Made by a program: the position numbers and the translations under genes. Shown here piece by piece: positions 5,831-8,454 of a stretch of 8,454 nucleotides of DNA. Positions within the stretch are counted from its first letter, which is position 1. Each line of letters begins with the position of its first letter. The stretch covers positions 1 to 8,454 of the forward strand of contig CALAGJ010000132.1 of NCBI GenBank assembly GCA_937892395.1. Direction: 5' to 3'. The notes under the pieces are model-generated. The model was not told the DNA's origin. It searched no databases and was given only the letters and a program-made list of their open reading frames with translations. The stretch is from an uncultured Parafilimonas sp. (lineage in GTDB: Bacteria; Bacteroidota; Bacteroidia; Chitinophagales; Chitinophagaceae).

Positions 5831-8284
5831 TTATCCTCCTAAACCCCCACCGCTGCTATTTACACGCTGATTTTCATCTTCCGTGCCAGTTTGGCGTTGG
5901 CGTGATGCTTTAATGGTATTACTACCAAAACGATATGTAAAGTTTAACTTCAATTGACGGCTTTCCCAACCTCCACTGGCTATTACTTTTTGACCGGCAA
6001 AATTACTTTCACCTCTCCACCTCAATGTTTGGAAGATATCACTAACTGAAATTTTAAATGTACCTTTTTTCTGTAGTATTTGTTGTTGAATGCCTGCATC
6101 TACACTCCACATTTGTTTGCTTTCAAATGTGCCCTGCCAGATAGATGGAGATGAATACCAGCCACTCAATTCTGCAGTTAACCCATCCTTAATTTTAAAA
6201 CTATGCTGGCTATAAATATTGAAGGCAAACACATCTAAATTGATGGTACGTCCGCTACCAAAATCCGCTTTATACATAGTATAGTAAGTATTCAGATTAG
6301 CAAATACACTGTAGAATTTGTATTGAAAAGGATAGCTGATATTTAGACTCACAATGTCCTGCGTGGCAAGGTTTTGCTTACTGATAAAACTGCGGCTTAT
6401 ATCGGCAGTATCTACCAACTGTGTAAACACATCTTTTACATGACTATAATTTAGTGTAGTTGTAAGTCTGTATTTGTAGGTATTTGTAATACCGAAACTA
6501 TTTGTAAATTGAGGTGTTAGTCTTGTGTTGCCTCGTTGATAAGTGTATTCATCTAATTTGAATTCAAAAGGATTCAAATCCTGATAAGCCGGCCTGTCTA
6601 TTCTTCTGCTATAGGACAGACTCCATTGATTCATTGGATTTTTATTAAAAGTAAAAGAGGCACTTGGAAACAGATTGGTATAGTTTCTTGTGAACATACT
6701 ATCGTCTGCAATAAATCTACTGCCATCGTATCTATAACCATCACTCTTACCTTCAGCAATAGTATTTTCAACTCTTAATCCTGCCTGTATCATTACATTT
6801 TTAAACTGACGATTATAATTGATATAGCCAGCATTGATGTTTTCTTCATATCTGAAATTATTGCTTCTACTACTATCTTCAAATTTTGAGTTATCAATCA
6901 AATCATACCTCAGAAAATCGTTTTGGCTGGTAACGAATGAGCTTTTTGCACCTAAGCCCAATCTGCCTTTCCAAAGATTTTGTTCATAATCTGCTTTGCC
7001 ACTGGCAATATTGATTTTGCTGGGGGAAATAAAATTATAGTTTCTGCTATACAAAGGTGTTTGGCCATCGGCAGAAAAATATTCATTGGGCTGCAATTGA
7101 TTGGTTAAAATGTCATAATAACCATAATCCAAATCTAGATTCAAATCATGGCCACTAGTATCCTTGAATTTATAGTTGATATTTGCATTATAATTATCTC
7201 TATCACTCACACTACTATTGTTGGCACGTAGCAGCCTATCTGTTTTTCCATCGGGTTGATAGATGATATTTGTTTTTCCATTGCTGCCAAAATCATTGTT
7301 ACTTATATTGCCATCTACCAATACACCTATTGTACTTTTTGCATTGATAGTATAATCAGCGCCTGCTTTAAAACCATGACTTAAATTGGTATTTTGCATA
7401 GTGCTTGTTTGATCAAAAATAGTATCGGCACTTAACCTGTATAATTTGAAGAAGCTTTCATTCAGGTTGTTGCTGTAATTATAATTACCAAATAAATTCA
7501 AATTTTTACTTCTATTATTTAATGCTATACCGGCATTGTATTTTGAAAAAATACCTACAGCATAACCGGCGTTAATACTACCATTTGTGCCATAAGCCTT
7601 ATTTTTTTTAAGCCTTATATTAATGATACCCGCATTGCCGGCAGCATCATATTTAGCAGATGGGTTAGTTATGATTTCTATGGCTTCAATCTGTGCAGAT
7701 TGTAGTGTTTTAAGGTATGCACTCAAGTCTGCACTGCTTAGTGGTGTGGGTCTTCCATCAATATATATCTGTACTCCATTTTTACCGCTAAGGCTTATAT
7801 TATCATCCTTATCTACCAATACACCGGGTGATTTTCTCAATAGTTCAAGTGCATCTTGTCCAATGGCATTTACAGATCCTTCCACATTTAGAATCGTTTT
7901 ATCCGCTTTTACTTCTATCATTGGTTTGCGGCTTACCACAGTTACTGATTGTAAGGAATTTGTTTCTGATTTTTTCATCGTAACAGATTCAATTGTTTTA
8001 TCGCTACTATTGATTTCAAAAATATCAGAATACCAGTTTTCGAGTCCAATGTATGATAAGAGTAATCTATAATTTCCTGCGGAAATATTATTAAATTGGT
8101 AACGTCCATCTGCATTGGTAACGGCCAGTTTTACTACCGAACTGTCAGTGCTTTTAATTAAAGAAGCTGTTAAGTTAACCAGAGGCTTACCTTCTGGTGA
8201 ATAAGCTGTACCGCTTATTTGCTGTGCATTTACAAACCCTGAAAGCAGCATAAATAGGGCTAAAACACTTAAAATTTTTTTCAT
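5831..8284 (-). CDS. TonB-dependent outer-membrane beta-barrel receptor with carboxypeptidase-regulatory-like N-domain
   Basis: This 817-residue protein should sit in the outer membrane and move an unknown substrate inward using TonB energy. Residues 1-20 are a signal peptide (MKKILSVLALFMLLSGFVNA, cleavage before QQ). Residues about 22-103 are a CarboxypepD_reg-like beta domain (ISGTAYSPEGKPLVNLTASL, DGRYQFNNISAGNYRLLLSY). Residues about 120-227 are the plug, with ALELLRKSPGVLVD, VQIYIDGRPTPLS and NPSAKYDAAGNAGIINIRLK. From about 235 to 786 it is a beta-barrel with many aromatic and Asn-rich strands, ending in LKLNFTYRF. The layout fits the outer-membrane beta-barrel family (OMP_b-brl_3) rather than SusC, since VVVVGY and the SusC plug signature are missing. 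A 31-residue polar tail (787-817, ending SSGGGLGG) follows the last strand; from memory, relatives have similar tails. No SusD-like or regulator gene is next to it, so the substrate cannot be inferred. A terminator follows at once and the gene looks complete and monocistronic. The ATG at 8284 is fixed by the signal peptide. Confidence 0.92.
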   Translation of the reverse strand: MKKILSVLALFMLLSGFVNAQQISGTAYSPEGKPLVNLTASLIKSTDSSVVKLAVTNADGRYQFNNISAGNYRLLLSYIGLENWYSDIFEINSSDKTIESVTMKKSETNSLQSVTVVSRKPMIEVKADKTILNVEGSVNAIGQDALELLRKSPGVLVDKDDNISLSGKNGVQIYIDGRPTPLSSADLSAYLKTLQSAQIEAIEIITNPSAKYDAAGNAGIINIRLKKNKAYGTNGSINAGYAVGIFSKYNAGIALNNRSKNLNLFGNYNYSNNLNESFFKLYRLSADTIFDQTSTMQNTNLSHGFKAGADYTINAKSTIGVLVDGNISNNDFGSNGKTNIIYQPDGKTDRLLRANNSSVSDRDNYNANINYKFKDTSGHDLNLDLDYGYYDILTNQLQPNEYFSADGQTPLYSRNYNFISPSKINIASGKADYEQNLWKGRLGLGAKSSFVTSQNDFLRYDLIDNSKFEDSSRSNNFRYEENINAGYINYNRQFKNVMIQAGLRVENTIAEGKSDGYRYDGSRFIADDSMFTRNYTNLFPSASFTFNKNPMNQWSLSYSRRIDRPAYQDLNPFEFKLDEYTYQRGNTRLTPQFTNSFGITNTYKYRLTTTLNYSHVKDVFTQLVDTADISRSFISKQNLATQDIVSLNISYPFQYKFYSVFANLNTYYTMYKADFGSGRTINLDVFAFNIYSQHSFKIKDGLTAELSGWYSSPSIWQGTFESKQMWSVDAGIQQQILQKKGTFKISVSDIFQTLRWRGESNFAGQKVIASGGWESRQLKLNFTYRFGSNTIKASRQRQTGTEDENQRVNSSGGGLGG

Positions 8285-8316
8285 CTTATTACTTTTATTT
8301 TTCTATTATTTGTTTG

Positions 8317-8349
8317 CAAAAATGGGATGTAATTACAGTTTATTGACAA
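8317..8349 (-). promoter_or_regulatory. Candidate promoter for the outer-membrane receptor gene
   Basis: On the minus strand, CATTTTTG (8324-8317) matches the TAnnTTTG element at seven of eight positions, and a TTG (8349-8347) lies 22 bases upstream, at the long end of accepted spacing. The predicted leader is about 25-30 bases. The remaining flank to 8454 shows no gene that I can support. Confidence 0.4.
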
Positions 8350-8454
8350 TTTTATGACAAACTGCATTTTTTCAATGACGAAAGGCTATTCGCCAGAAAT
8401 GAACATTTGTTTGGGTAAATAGAGCAGATTGAAATTGTATGTATGAATAGGTTT

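Noticed and set aside
7623..8072. 149-codon plus-strand frame inside the outer-membrane receptor gene
   Set aside because: It is antisense to strongly conserved CarboxypepD_reg and plug sequence, so it is a shadow frame.

Overview
The window looks like AT-rich chromosomal DNA from a member of the Bacteroidota. The evidence is a SusC-type and a second, CarboxypepD_reg-bearing TonB-dependent receptor, a promoter of the Bacteroidota type (TTG, 19 nt, TAnnTTTG), A-rich start regions in place of clear Shine-Dalgarno sites, and a long CysRS with a KMGKS loop. A Chitinophagia-like source is my guess from general protein flavour and is not proven. 

Layout from left to right. Positions 1-103 (minus) hold the first 34 codons of a probable insertion-sequence transposase. 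It runs off the left edge and sits in the IS end that has cut a SusC/RagA-type receptor gene (about 970 down to about 155, minus). That receptor fragment also carries an in-frame TAA at 488-490, so it is doubly broken. After a 273-base divergent intergenic region with one good promoter comes pruA (1271-2902, plus), the P5C dehydrogenase of proline catabolism, closed by a clean intrinsic terminator. A 517-base gap follows with small inverted repeats, then a small exported protein of unknown function (3420-3854, plus). It converges on cysS (3920-5428, minus), cysteinyl-tRNA synthetase. A gene-poor stretch (5429-5773) may hold worn remnants of a plus-strand outer-membrane protein gene. The right third is an intact 817-residue TonB-dependent outer-membrane beta-barrel protein (5831-8284, minus) with a strong terminator just downstream. 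The last 170 bases are its upstream region. 

The genes do not form one operon or pathway: they are single transcription units facing different ways, with pruA and cysS as housekeeping genes and two outer-membrane receptors around them. I found no CRISPR array, tRNA, rRNA, prophage or defence system, and no convincing new multi-gene system. The most notable event is the decay of the SusC-type gene by both a nonsense codon and an IS insertion.
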